Notes: generated from the letters alone by a model not told the origin. A DNA stretch of 64,000 nucleotides from Flexicrinis sp001567485 (GCA_030263635.1 SZPI01000006.1:1-64000); one strand, 5' to 3'. Numbered from the stretch's first letter, positions 1 to 8,066 are shown. Numbers and translations: made by a program.

Positions 1-327
1 CCCGCGTGTCGCTGTAGAGGATGACTGGATGTACCGGCGCGCCCGCCGCATCGAGCATCACGAGGTCTTGCATCTGACCGGTCACGTTGACCGCGCCGAG
101 CTTCGCGCGGTCATGGCCGAGGTGATGGCAGGCGTCGATCACGGCCTTCCACCACGCATCCGCATCCTGCTCGACTACGCCGCCCTCCGCGCTGAAAGTC
201 GAATACGGCGCGTCGGCAGTGATGACGATGCCGCCGCCGTCATCCATCAGCGCGGCTTTGACCCCACTGCTTCCGACATCCAGCACCAGCCACAACCATC
301 CAGCACCAGCCACAACGTGTCGTTCAT
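1..327 (-). pseudogene. FGGY-family carbohydrate kinase, 5' part, start frameshifted
   Basis: Read leftward, this encodes the N-terminal ATP-binding part of an FGGY sugar kinase (xylulokinase-like): LVLDVGSSGVKAALMDD, then a conserved-looking block ending GQMQDLVMLDAAGAPVHPV and YSDTR at the window edge. FGGY kinases phosphorylate sugars or polyols in the cytoplasm, which suits the upstream ribose-type transporter. The natural ATG is at 327-325, 18 bases after the permease stop, with an AAGGGG ribosome site. A perfect 20-bp tandem duplication (277-316) shifts the frame after about ten codons, so translation from that ATG stops at 249-247 after 26 residues. Deleting one repeat unit restores M-N-D-T-L-W-L-V-L-D-V-G. 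A TTG or GTG inside the repeat could restart in frame, but neither has a well-placed ribosome site. The rest of the gene lies outside the window, so whether it is broken elsewhere is unknown; sequencing error is also possible. Confidence 0.7.
277..316. repeat. Perfect 20-bp tandem duplication inside the kinase start
   Basis: CATCCAGCACCAGCCACAAC occurs twice back to back (277-296 and 297-316) with no mismatch. Twenty is not a multiple of three, so the duplication changes the kinase reading frame just after its start codon. Confidence 0.95.
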
Positions 328-345
328 CAAAAGCCCCTTTGCCGT

Positions 346-1365
346 CTAGCTTCGCCGTCGTGAAATGCTGCTGAGCGTGACCGACGCGATAATGATGACA
401 CCGGTCAGAATGCGCTGCACGTAGGTATCGACGCCGACCTGCGTAAAGCCGTTGGCAAGCACGCCGATCAGCAGCACGCCGACAAGCGTCCCCAACACGC
501 GCGGCTCGCCTTCCTGACTCATCGTCATGCCGAGAAAGACGGCGGCGATTGCGTTGAGCATCAACCCGTCACCCAACGTCGGGTTGGCGGTCGCCAGCTG
601 ACTTGTCAGCACGACGCCGGCCAACGACGCGCCCAGCCCCGTAATGACGAACGTCAGCAGGCGCAGAAAACGCACGCGCACGCCGGCCAGCCGTGACGCC
701 TCCATGTTGCCGCCGATGGCATACAACCTGCGCCCGAACACGGTCTGTTCCAGCACGAACCACACGACCGCCAGCACGATCAGCGCGATGAGGGTCAGGT
801 GGGGAATCCGGACGACCTGCTCGTTCAGCGTCAGCAGGGGAATGCCGCCATTGGCGAAGTCGACCAGTCCGTCGGGGAACACCTGCCCGAAGATGGTGCG
901 CCCGCCGCTGAGCGAGGACGCCGCGCCGCTAAAGACTGTCAGCGTCGCCAGCGTCGCCACGAACGGCAGGATGCCGACGTAGGCGATCAGCACGCCGTTA
1001 AGAATCCCGCCCGCCGCGCCGGCCAGCAAGGCAACCAGAATCGCCGTGCCCAGCGCGTGATCGTTCTGCAGCATCAGCCCGACGATGATCCCCGACAGGC
1101 TCGCCATCGTCCCGACGCTGAGGTCGAAGTCGCCGACGACCATCACGACCGTCATCGTGAAGGCGACGATGCCAAGAATGCTGACCTGTTGGGTGATGTT
1201 GAGCAGATTGCGCACGCTCATAAACGTCGCCGGCCGCTGTGACCAGAAGAAGACGACGATCAGCAGGAATCCGATCAGCGTGCCGAACGAGCGCAGAAAA
1301 CGCCCCCAGTTCACAGCCGGCCGGGATCGTTGAGCACGGTCAGCCAGCATACGCGGCATCTCCAT
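346..1365 (-). CDS. Ribose/monosaccharide-type ABC transporter permease (RbsC family)
   Basis: Inner-membrane permease of a CUT2-type sugar importer (BPD_transp_2 family), about 339 residues with eight or more hydrophobic segments. The family hallmark GDFDLSVGTMASLSG lies after the second hydrophobic stretch, and the cytoplasmic ATPase-contact loop GGNMEASRLAGVRV is near residue 220. The frame is open further upstream, to 1422, but that would overlap the ATPase gene by more than 80 bases. I chose the ATG at 1365; the ATG at 1350 is an alternative, preceded by GGAG nine bases upstream. The gene follows the ATPase with a short overlap and precedes the kinase by 18 bases, so it is part of the leftward binding protein-ATPase-permease-kinase operon. 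The substrate cannot be read from the sequence. Confidence 0.9.
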   Translation of the reverse strand: MEMPRMLADRAQRSRPAVNWGRFLRSFGTLIGFLLIVVFFWSQRPATFMSVRNLLNITQQVSILGIVAFTMTVVMVVGDFDLSVGTMASLSGIIVGLMLQNDHALGTAILVALLAGAAGGILNGVLIAYVGILPFVATLATLTVFSGAASSLSGGRTIFGQVFPDGLVDFANGGIPLLTLNEQVVRIPHLTLIALIVLAVVWFVLEQTVFGRRLYAIGGNMEASRLAGVRVRFLRLLTFVITGLGASLAGVVLTSQLATANPTLGDGLMLNAIAAVFLGMTMSQEGEPRVLGTLVGVLLIGVLANGFTQVGVDTYVQRILTGVIIIASVTLSSISRRRS

Positions 1366-2878
1366 AGCAGCGGGATAAGAGGCGTTCGGGCGTCTCGCCG
1401 GCGGACGGCACGACATCGGCAAGCCGTCCGGCGCGCAGGATCAGGATGCGGTCGGTCATGCCGATCAGCTCCGGTAGGTCGGTCGAGGCCAGCACGATCG
1501 CCGTCCCCTGCGCGCTGATCTGGCGAATCAGGCGGTAGATGTCGAGCTTCGCGCCGATATCGACGCCGCGTGTCGGCTCGCCGAGCAGCAGCAGCTTGGG
1601 TGGCCGTGCCAGCGCGCGCGCAAACACGACCTTCTGCTGATTGCCGCCGCTGAGGTCGCGCACGATCTGGCGCGGCCCACGCGCTTTAAGGCGCACCGAC
1701 TCACTCAGCTCGCGTGTTGTCGCGCGTTCGCGCCCGTGCGCAAGCAGCGCGCCCGCACGGCTGAGACGTTTCAGCTGCGGCAGCGTGATGTTGTTCGAAA
1801 CGCTGTGCGAGAGCACAAGCCCCTGCGAACGGCGTTCCTCCGGCACATACGCGACCTGTCGATTCCAAGCGTGCGCGGGCGAGCCGCGTTTCAACGGCAC
1901 GCCGTCGAGCATCACCCTACCGGCAGCGCGATGATCCGCGCCGATCAGCACGCGCAGCAGCGCCCCCATGCCCGACCCCGCCAGCCCGGTCACACCCACG
2001 ATTTCGCCCGCTTTCACAGTGAACGAGATGCCGTTCACGGCCGCGGTGGTCACGCCCTGCACGTCGAGCACGACTTCCGCGCCGATCTGCCCCATGCGCG
2101 GCGGAAAGAGCTGCGTCAGCTCGCGTCCGGTCATCAGCAGGATGATCTCGGCTGGGGTAACGGAGGCGCGGTCACGCGTGCCGGCCAATTGACCGTCACG
2201 CAGCACCGTCACACGGTCGGCGATCTGAAAGATTTCGTCCATGCGGTGTGAGACGTACAGCACCGCGCTGCCCCGCGCGCGCAGCCGCCCGATCACGTCG
2301 AACAACTGGGCGCTTTCAGCCCCGGTCAATGCCGCGGTCGGCTCGTCCATCACGTAGATCAGCGCGCGTTCGCCGGCACGCGTGAAATCATCGCCGACGA
2401 ATGCGTGCGCGATGTTGACGAGCATCTGGTCGCCGGGGCTGAGGTGGGCCATCGTCGTGCGCGGGTCGATATGCGTGATCCCCAAACGGCCGAGCGTTTC
2501 GCGCGCCATGTCGTACAGCCGCCGCCAGCGCACTTTGACGCCGAGCGCCGTCGGGTAATCATGGCCGAGGAAGATGTTCTCGGCGGCGCTGAGCTGTGGG
2601 ACGGCGTGCAGCTCCTGATGAATGAAGCGCAGGCCGTGGTCGAAGGCCGCCTGCGGGCTGGCGATATGCACACGCTCGCCGCGGACGTGGATCTCGGCGG
2701 AGTCGGGCGGTGTCACGCCTGCCAGAATCTTGATGAGCGTTGACTTGCCGGCGCCGTTCTCGCCCATCAGCGCGTGAACTTCCCCGGCACGCAGTTCGAG
2801 GTCGACATCAAGCAAGGCCGGCACACCGCTGTAGGTCTTGCTGGCACGCTGAATGTGGAGCAGATTTTCGGATTGCAC
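1340..2878 (-). CDS. Double-domain sugar ABC transporter ATPase (RbsA/MglA-type)
   Basis: Cytoplasmic ATPase of a CUT2-type importer: two ABC domains in one 512-residue chain, the usual family length. Domain 1 has Walker A GENGAGKST (residues 39-47) and Walker B VMDEPTAALT. Its signature is LSPGDQ rather than the canonical LSGGQ. Domain 2 has the degenerate P-loop expected in RbsA proteins (GLAGSGMGA) and the signature LSGGNQQK, but its Walker B reads LLLLGEPTRGVD: glycine 433 replaces the magnesium-binding aspartate. The start is a GTG at 2878 with no strong ribosome site. It lies 64 bases after the binding-protein stop, across a stable hairpin, and overlaps the permease downstream. Function is assigned firmly; substrate is not. 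Confidence 0.93.
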   Translation of the reverse strand: MQSENLLHIQRASKTYSGVPALLDVDLELRAGEVHALMGENGAGKSTLIKILAGVTPPDSAEIHVRGERVHIASPQAAFDHGLRFIHQELHAVPQLSAAENIFLGHDYPTALGVKVRWRRLYDMARETLGRLGITHIDPRTTMAHLSPGDQMLVNIAHAFVGDDFTRAGERALIYVMDEPTAALTGAESAQLFDVIGRLRARGSAVLYVSHRMDEIFQIADRVTVLRDGQLAGTRDRASVTPAEIILLMTGRELTQLFPPRMGQIGAEVVLDVQGVTTAAVNGISFTVKAGEIVGVTGLAGSGMGALLRVLIGADHRAAGRVMLDGVPLKRGSPAHAWNRQVAYVPEERRSQGLVLSHSVSNNITLPQLKRLSRAGALLAHGRERATTRELSESVRLKARGPRQIVRDLSGGNQQKVVFARALARPPKLLLLGEPTRGVDIGAKLDIYRLIRQISAQGTAIVLASTDLPELIGMTDRILILRAGRLADVVPSAGETPERLLSRCYGDAAYAG

Positions 2879-2895
2879 GATACGTTAATTGGCCT

Positions 2896-2925
2896 GTCCG
2901 GGCAGAACTGACCGCCTGCCCGGAC
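2896..2925 (-). terminator. Intercistronic hairpin after the sugar-binding protein gene
   Basis: Perfect 10-bp inverted repeat GTCCGGGCAG (2896-2905) and CTGCCCGGAC (2916-2925) with a 10-base loop. No T-run follows, so it is more likely a stabilising or attenuating hairpin between the binding-protein and ATPase genes than a full terminator. Confidence 0.6.
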
Positions 2926-2942
2926 ATGGAGATATCGTCGTG

Positions 2943-3872
2943 CTACTGAGCCGGGCAGGCCGCGTTAGCCGCGGTGATGAGCGTCGTCGGCGCATACACA
3001 ACCGCCTGCGTGAGCGTCTCGCCCGCAAGATAACGCTCGATCTGTTCGGCGACAAGACCGCCGATTCCGGTGAAGTCCTGCGCGATGCTGGCCTCGAAAT
3101 TGCCGCCCGCGCAGATCGCCTCAAGCGCCTGCGGGTTGGCGTCGATACCGGTGATGACGATACCCTCACCCTCGCGGCCGGCGGCCTCGATGGCTTGCAG
3201 CGCGCCGAGCGCCGGCTGATCCCACGCCGCCCACACCGCCGAGATGCTGCCCGGCTCGGGGTTCGCCGCGAGGATCGCCTCCATCCGCGCCCGCGAGTCG
3301 GCGATACCGCCGTCGGTCACGTCCGGCTCGATGAACTCGATCACCTCGATGTCCGGGGTGTTGCCGAAGATTGCTTCCGCGATCACGCCGCGCTTCTGCA
3401 CCGGCGGGTACGGGTTAAAGCCGAACATCACGACGCGGCCCGCGCCGTTCAGGCGGTCGACGACATAGGTCGCCGTGACGGCCGCCATCTCGTAACCGTT
3501 GCTGGTCACGTTGACAAGCACTTCCGGCGCGCTTCCGGCGTCCATGCCAAACACAGGGATTCCCGCTTCGACCGCCTCCGCCAGCGCCGGCGCCTGCGAC
3601 GGATCAACGTTGATGACAATCGCATCGACGCCCTGCGTCACAACGTCCTGAATGCGTGCGTTGACGGCGGGCACGTCGCCAGCAGTGTCGATGACCGAGA
3701 CATTCCACCCCTTCTCCGCGGCGGCCGCTTGGAAGGCTTCGACCATGAACTGCGTACCCGGTTGGGCGAGATACGGCGTCACGACGGCGATGGTGGGCGC
3801 GTCCTGCGCCGCCGCGCCGCCGAACACGACAGCGAACAGCAAGACAGCAATAATGAGTGAGCGCCTAAGCAT
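2943..3872 (-). CDS. Ribose-type periplasmic sugar-binding protein
   Basis: Extracytoplasmic substrate-binding protein (Peripla_BP_4 type, LacI-like fold), 309 residues. A signal peptide, MLRRSLIIAVLLFAVVFGGA, precedes a likely cut at AAA-QDAP. The mature chain shows family landmarks: an early VTPYLAQPGTQF segment, a region near VDAIVINVDPSQAPAL, and the C-terminal VITGIDANPQAL and IAQDF segments. The frame is open upstream, but the ATG at 3872 has AAGGAG six bases ahead and begins a clean signal peptide. It is followed by the hairpin at 2896-2925, then ATPase, permease and kinase, forming a complete high-affinity sugar uptake system. The binding residues do not identify the sugar. Confidence 0.93.
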   Translation of the reverse strand: MLRRSLIIAVLLFAVVFGGAAAQDAPTIAVVTPYLAQPGTQFMVEAFQAAAAEKGWNVSVIDTAGDVPAVNARIQDVVTQGVDAIVINVDPSQAPALAEAVEAGIPVFGMDAGSAPEVLVNVTSNGYEMAAVTATYVVDRLNGAGRVVMFGFNPYPPVQKRGVIAEAIFGNTPDIEVIEFIEPDVTDGGIADSRARMEAILAANPEPGSISAVWAAWDQPALGALQAIEAAGREGEGIVITGIDANPQALEAICAGGNFEASIAQDFTGIGGLVAEQIERYLAGETLTQAVVYAPTTLITAANAACPAQ

Positions 3873-3907
3873 GGGAGTCTCCTTCAAACAACTTGGGATC
3901 GGGCGGG

Positions 3908-3938
3908 ATTGTAGCGCATTTACGGGAACGCGCATCAA
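3908..3938 (-). promoter_or_regulatory. Putative promoter of the binding-protein gene
   Basis: On the minus strand, TTGATG (3938-3933) and TACAAT (3913-3908) are 19 bases apart, ending 36 bases before the ATG at 3872. The -10 is good; the spacer is longer than the ideal 17. It would let the transporter be transcribed apart from the SDR and creatininase genes upstream. Confidence 0.35.
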
Positions 3939-3997
3939 GTTGTGCTGCGAATGGATTCGCCCTATCCGCGCGACCGGCGTCCCCGGTTCCTATGGGG

Positions 3998-4753
3998 TTA
4001 TTTGCCGCCGTCGATCGCCAGCACCTGCCCGGTGATCCACCCGGCGTAGTCCGAGGCGAAAAACAGCGCGCCGTGGGCGATGTCGTCCGGCGTGCCGAGC
4101 CGGCGCATGGCAATCGCTTCGATCAGCCGCTTCTGTCCATCCTCTCCGTAGGACTGCCACTGCCGTTCGGTGTTCGGATTTGAGCGCACAAAGCCCGGCG
4201 CGATGCTGTTGACCGTAATCCCGAACGGGCCGAGTTCGTGCGCAAGCTGGCGCGACAGTTGGATCACTCCGGCTTTCGCGCTGGCATAGGCTTGAATACC
4301 GGTCAAGCTGATGCTCAAGCCGGCGCCGCTGGAGATGTTGATGATCCGGCCAAAGCCCTGCGCCTTCATCCCGGACACAAGGCCCTGTGCGAACCAGAAA
4401 GCTGCGTTTAGATTCACGGCGAGAATGTCGTGCCACTCAGCGAACGTGACCTGCTCGATCGGCTTCCCGACGTGTCCCAACACGCCGCCCGCATTGTTGA
4501 TCAGGATATCGGCATGTCCAACCTCGCCGGTGAACTGGCGAATCGCGGCTCGGTCGCGCGCATCGAACGCCCTGACACTGCACTCGGCCCCGGCGGTGCG
4601 GCAGATGTCCTGTGTCTCCCGCAGCTCATCCTCAAGCAGGTCACAAGCCCAGATCACCGCGCCGCGGGCAGCGAACGCCGCGGCCATCGCCCGGCCGAAG
4701 CCGTGCGCCGCGCCTGTCACCACCACGACTTTCCCGTGAAACTCGATGTTCAC
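3998..4753 (-). CDS. Short-chain dehydrogenase/reductase (SDR)
   Basis: NAD(P)-dependent oxidoreductase of the classical SDR family, 251 residues, the standard size. The cofactor motif TGAAHGFG is at residues 13-20, NNAGG near 87, the catalytic serine in NISSGAGLS, the YASAK catalytic Tyr-Lys pair near 155, and the C-terminal signature GWITGQVLAIDGGK. The motif has Phe (GFG) in place of the common Ile (GIG). The gene starts three bases after the creatininase-family gene and precedes the sugar-binding protein by 125 bases, so it probably oxidises or reduces the transported sugar or a derivative. The substrate is not identifiable. Confidence 0.92.
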   Translation of the reverse strand: MNIEFHGKVVVVTGAAHGFGRAMAAAFAARGAVIWACDLLEDELRETQDICRTAGAECSVRAFDARDRAAIRQFTGEVGHADILINNAGGVLGHVGKPIEQVTFAEWHDILAVNLNAAFWFAQGLVSGMKAQGFGRIINISSGAGLSISLTGIQAYASAKAGVIQLSRQLAHELGPFGITVNSIAPGFVRSNPNTERQWQSYGEDGQKRLIEAIAMRRLGTPDDIAHGALFFASDYAGWITGQVLAIDGGK

Positions 4754-4756
4754 CGC

Positions 4757-5455
4757 CTACCACCCCTCAGCGAGCAGCGCGCGTGTCTCGTCAAGGGCAA
4801 CGCGCCAGATCGCCAGCATGTCGGAGTCGGAGCGTTGATACAAGCCGGCGAAATTGCCATCGCCCAACAGGTCGCGCACACCGGACGGCGGAAGCATCCG
4901 CAGCTGATCCATATCGACCGCCGGCTTCTGCGCGTCGGGCATCGTCACACCGGGAAGGCGCGTCCACGGAAAGTTCTCCATCCATGACGCGTGCGAGGCC
5001 ACCGGGTCGATCTCAAGGACTTTGGCGTAGGTCTTGGGCGCGCTCCACCAGTTGTGGAACTTGACCCGGCAGCCGGTATGGTCGGCCAGCCACTCGGCGA
5101 CGTACCCGGAGGCCGGGCTGTTGCCGCCGTGGCCGTTGACGATGAGGATACGCCGGAACCCCTGCTCCGCCAATCCGTCGAGAAGGTCGCGGATCACGCG
5201 GAGATAGGTATCGACCCGCAGGCTGATCGAACCCGGATAGGCGCGGAAGTACGGCGTGATCCCGTAGTTCAGCACCGGAAACACCGGGATGCCCAACGGC
5301 TCGGCCGATTCAACCGCGATACGCTCGGCGAGGATGTCATCGACGCACAGGCTCAAGTAGGCGTGCTGTTCGGTGCTGCCCAGCGGCAGTACACAGCGGT
5401 CGTCGGTCTTGAGGTATTCGGCAAGCTGCATCCAGTTCAGATCGCGGATTTGCAT
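4757..5455 (-). CDS. Creatininase-family amidohydrolase
   Basis: Cytoplasmic metal-dependent hydrolase of the creatininase fold, 232 residues. Metal-binding residues are visible in LPLGSTEQHA (Glu29, His31), the following CVDD (Asp39/40), and the NGHGGNS loop near residue 110. The family opens cyclic amides (creatinine, formamidopyrimidine-type rings), and several members are linked to sugar or nucleoside metabolism. It is the first gene of the leftward sugar operon and lies opposite a Gfo/Idh oxidoreductase, so a role on an amide or lactone derivative of the imported sugar is plausible but is inference. True creatinine hydrolysis is not suggested by the neighbours. Confidence 0.88.
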   Translation of the reverse strand: MQIRDLNWMQLAEYLKTDDRCVLPLGSTEQHAYLSLCVDDILAERIAVESAEPLGIPVFPVLNYGITPYFRAYPGSISLRVDTYLRVIRDLLDGLAEQGFRRILIVNGHGGNSPASGYVAEWLADHTGCRVKFHNWWSAPKTYAKVLEIDPVASHASWMENFPWTRLPGVTMPDAQKPAVDMDQLRMLPPSGVRDLLGDGNFAGLYQRSDSDMLAIWRVALDETRALLAEGW

Positions 5456-5556
5456 CGCATGTCTTCCACGTCTCAGTCATCCCGGCAAAGCATACGCAAG
5501 GTCGCCTGCTGCCGCAACAACCGTTTCAGCCCATCCGCACGAATGCGCCGCGGCAG

Positions 5557-5584
5557 TTGGACGCCCGTCGCTGCATGCTATACT
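5557..5584 (+). promoter_or_regulatory. Putative sigma-70 promoter of the Gfo/Idh gene
   Basis: TTGGAC (5557-5562) and TATACT (5579-5584) are 16 bases apart in the divergent region, about 59 bases before the ATG at 5643. No obvious operator is attached. Confidence 0.45.
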
Positions 5585-5642
5585 GAAACGCCGGGGCTGA
5601 GACCGATTGACACAGACTTTTTGGCTGCCACGGAGGCGCACC

Positions 5643-6761
5643 ATGACGGACTCTCTGCGTATTGGCGTGATCGGCTGCGGCGGGATCGCCCAGATCATGC
5701 ACCTGCCGCACCTTGTCGAGACGCCCGGCCTCACGCTGCACAGCCTCGCCGACACGAATCCCACCGTGCTCAACGCGGTCGGCGACCGTTACGGTGTCAC
5801 GGCTCGCTATGCTACATGGCGCGAAATGCTGGCTGACGATGCGCTTGAGGCCGTTGTGATCTGCCACGGTGGATCGCACCGCGACAGCGTTATTGACGCG
5901 CTCGACGCGGGCAAGCACGTGCTGGTCGAGAAGCCGCTGGCGTGGAACGTCCGCGAAACGCGAGAAGTCGCCGCCGCCGCCGCGCGCTCTGACCGTGTGG
6001 TGCAGGTCGGGTATCACAAACTGCACGATCCGGCCTTCGCCTACGCCAAGCGTGAACTCGCTGCTTTCGACGATCTCGCGTATGTCGACTGCACGGTGCT
6101 GCACGCCGCCGACGAATTCAACCGCGCGCCCTATGCGGTCATTGTGGGCAGCGGCCAAACGTCGCAGTTCAACTACGATCTGCCGGAATGGGACGCGATC
6201 CAATCCGGCACCGCGCGGGGCTTCTCCAGCGGGCCAATCGCCGCGCTCAGTGACGAAGGACTGGGCGATCACGCCGGTAACGTCTCGCTTCAGGTCGCAT
6301 TCGGACTGTTGACCGTCAGCGTTATCCACCAGATCTACATGCTGTTCGGCCTGCTTGGCGATCCGGTGCGCGTGATGCATACCGAAGTCTGGCGGCAAGG
6401 CATGTCGATCAGCGCGCTGATCGAGTTCCCCGGTCAGGTGCACTGCACGCTCAACTGGCACAATCTGCCGTACCTCAACGACTACCGCGAGACGTATTCG
6501 CTGGCGGGCAATCGTCAGCGCCTGCGGTTGGAGTTCCCCGGCCCGTACTATCGCAATCTGCCCACGCCGGTCGTGCTGCAAGGCGGTGCAGGCGAGCTGT
6601 CGTGGGAGAAACGTGTCACGGTGTCTTATCGTGAGGCGTTCCATAATGAACTGCTCGCGTTTGCGCGCGCCATCCGCACCGGCCAGCGCGCCCCCGGAAC
6701 GGTCGATGACGCGCTGCGCCATGCACAGTTCATCGAGGACATCCTGCGCGCCGTCCCATGA
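5643..6761 (+). CDS. Gfo/Idh/MocA-family oxidoreductase
   Basis: NAD(P)-dependent sugar or cyclitol dehydrogenase, 372 residues. The Rossmann motif GVIGCGGIAQIMHLPHL is at the start, the family signature EKPLAWN lies near residue 97, and a C-terminal alpha/beta domain follows. The ATG at 5643 is preceded by GGAG with about eight bases of spacing; an in-frame ATG at 5607 lacks this. It is transcribed away from the creatininase-SDR-sugar transporter operon and sits ahead of a sugar-type repressor gene, so it probably acts on an imported sugar or inositol. The family is too broad to name the substrate. Confidence 0.92.
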   Translation: MTDSLRIGVIGCGGIAQIMHLPHLVETPGLTLHSLADTNPTVLNAVGDRYGVTARYATWREMLADDALEAVVICHGGSHRDSVIDALDAGKHVLVEKPLAWNVRETREVAAAAARSDRVVQVGYHKLHDPAFAYAKRELAAFDDLAYVDCTVLHAADEFNRAPYAVIVGSGQTSQFNYDLPEWDAIQSGTARGFSSGPIAALSDEGLGDHAGNVSLQVAFGLLTVSVIHQIYMLFGLLGDPVRVMHTEVWRQGMSISALIEFPGQVHCTLNWHNLPYLNDYRETYSLAGNRQRLRLEFPGPYYRNLPTPVVLQGGAGELSWEKRVTVSYREAFHNELLAFARAIRTGQRAPGTVDDALRHAQFIEDILRAVP

Positions 6762-6831
6762 ACGCAGGTGGCGTCGAACCGTCTTCACACCGATTTCACA
6801 CCCGCTTGATCCCGCGTTGAAGCATCCTTAG

Positions 6832-6886
6832 TGCCAATGTGTTGGCAATTTCATGTGGACGCGCTAGACTGTACATGTTCGGACAG
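6832..6886 (+). promoter_or_regulatory. Promoter with two dyads upstream of the GntR-LacI regulator
   Basis: A near-consensus promoter, TTGGCA (6842-6847) and TAGACT (6865-6870) with a 17-base spacer, lies 24 bases before the regulator ATG. The -35 is half of a perfect dyad, TGCCAA-TGTG-TTGGCA (6832-6847). A second imperfect dyad, CTGTAC...GGACAG (6869-6886), covers the expected transcription start. Both are candidate operators for autoregulation. Confidence 0.5.
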
Positions 6887-6894
6887 GTTAAGAC

Positions 6895-8019
6895 ATGGTT
6901 GATTTTAGGGTCTCAAAAGACAGTTCATTGCCGCTTCACGTCCAGCTCCTTGACGAGCTTCGGCATAAGATTGTCACCGGCCTGCTCAAACCGCACGACA
7001 TGCTGCCCGGAGAATGGGAGTTTGTCGAGGCGCTCAACATCAGCCGGGCGACCCTACAGCGCGCGTGGCAGTCGGCACAGGACGAGGGCCTGATCTACCG
7101 TGTTGCTGGCAAAGGCACGTTTGTCGCCGAGCCAGTGAAGCCGCAGAACGGGCGCAGTGCCGTCGCCTTCATCATCCCGGAATACCGGGGGACGTTCGCG
7201 ATGAACCTGCTCGCCGGGGCCGAACAGGTCTTGCGTAAGACGGGGTGTAATGTCTTGTTCGCCAGCACCGACCGCGACCTTGACGAAGAGAACCGCCTGC
7301 TGGCCGACTTCAGCGGGCAGGGCGTACAGGGAATCATCCTCGTACCGGTGCGTGGCGGCTTGCAAAACCGCATGCTCACATCGGGCGACCTCAAGACGCC
7401 GGTCGTCCTGATGGATCGGCCGCTGAACGGCGTCATCCTGCCGTGCGTCAGCAGCAACAACTACGCCGGCGGCTTACAGGCCATGAACCACCTGATCGCC
7501 CTCGGACACCAGCGCATCCTGTTCGTCGCGCGGCCTCACCTCGATTTATGGTCGGTCTCCGAACGCTACCGCGCCTATCAGGACGCGCTGCATCTGCAAG
7601 GTCTCGACGTCGAGCCACCACTTCTCATCGGCGGGGACGCCGAGATGAGTTCGTATGAAGCGTACGCCATCTCTGATCGCGCGGAGATCGAGCCGCTGGT
7701 CGAACGACTCAAGTCGCCCACGCGGCCCACGGCGATCTTCGCCGTCAATGATTGGATGGCCGTCCGCGTTCAGCGGGCCATTACTGCCGCCGATCTGCGA
7801 AGCCCGCAGGATGTCTCCGTCGTGGGTTTCGACGATCTAGACATCGCGCAGTATCAGAACCCACCACTGACGACCGTGGCCCAAAACGGGCACCTGATGG
7901 GTTCTGAAGCCGCCCGGCGTTTAATTACGCTCATGGAAGGAGAGGCCAATGGTGAGATCCTGACCCTGTTACCCACTACATTTGTCGAACGCAGTTCTAC
8001 TGCGCCACCCCCAGCGTAA
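6895..8019 (+). CDS. GntR-type DNA-binding domain fused to LacI-type sugar sensor (AraR-like repressor)
   Basis: One-component transcription regulator of 374 residues. Residues 10-75 form a GntR winged helix (LPLHVQLLDELRHKIVTG, LPGEWEFVEALNISRATLQR, RVAGKGTFVAE). From about residue 85 to the end it is a LacI/periplasmic-binding sensor (SAVAFIIPEYRGTFAMNLLAG ... VVGFDDLDIAQYQNPPLTTV). This domain order is that of AraR-type repressors, which release DNA on binding sugar. The gene is followed 47 bases later by a sugar-binding protein and a complete transporter, so that operon is its likely target along with its own promoter. The inducer is unknown. Confidence 0.92.
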   Translation: MVDFRVSKDSSLPLHVQLLDELRHKIVTGLLKPHDMLPGEWEFVEALNISRATLQRAWQSAQDEGLIYRVAGKGTFVAEPVKPQNGRSAVAFIIPEYRGTFAMNLLAGAEQVLRKTGCNVLFASTDRDLDEENRLLADFSGQGVQGIILVPVRGGLQNRMLTSGDLKTPVVLMDRPLNGVILPCVSSNNYAGGLQAMNHLIALGHQRILFVARPHLDLWSVSERYRAYQDALHLQGLDVEPPLLIGGDAEMSSYEAYAISDRAEIEPLVERLKSPTRPTAIFAVNDWMAVRVQRAITAADLRSPQDVSVVGFDDLDIAQYQNPPLTTVAQNGHLMGSEAARRLITLMEGEANGEILTLLPTTFVERSSTAPPPA

Positions 8020-8066
8020 GAGTTCACCGTCGGCGACAGCCGTATCCCATTGATGGAGGGAAAGTC

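Noticed and set aside
29..349. Rightward open frame over the start of the window
   Set aside because: It mirrors the leftward FGGY kinase; composition and lack of any family match mark it as antisense shadow.
2889..3860. Long rightward frame of over 300 residues opposite the sugar-binding protein
   Set aside because: The opposite strand encodes a signal-peptide-bearing binding protein with a strong ribosome site; the Arg/His/Asp-rich translation is typical antisense in GC-rich DNA.
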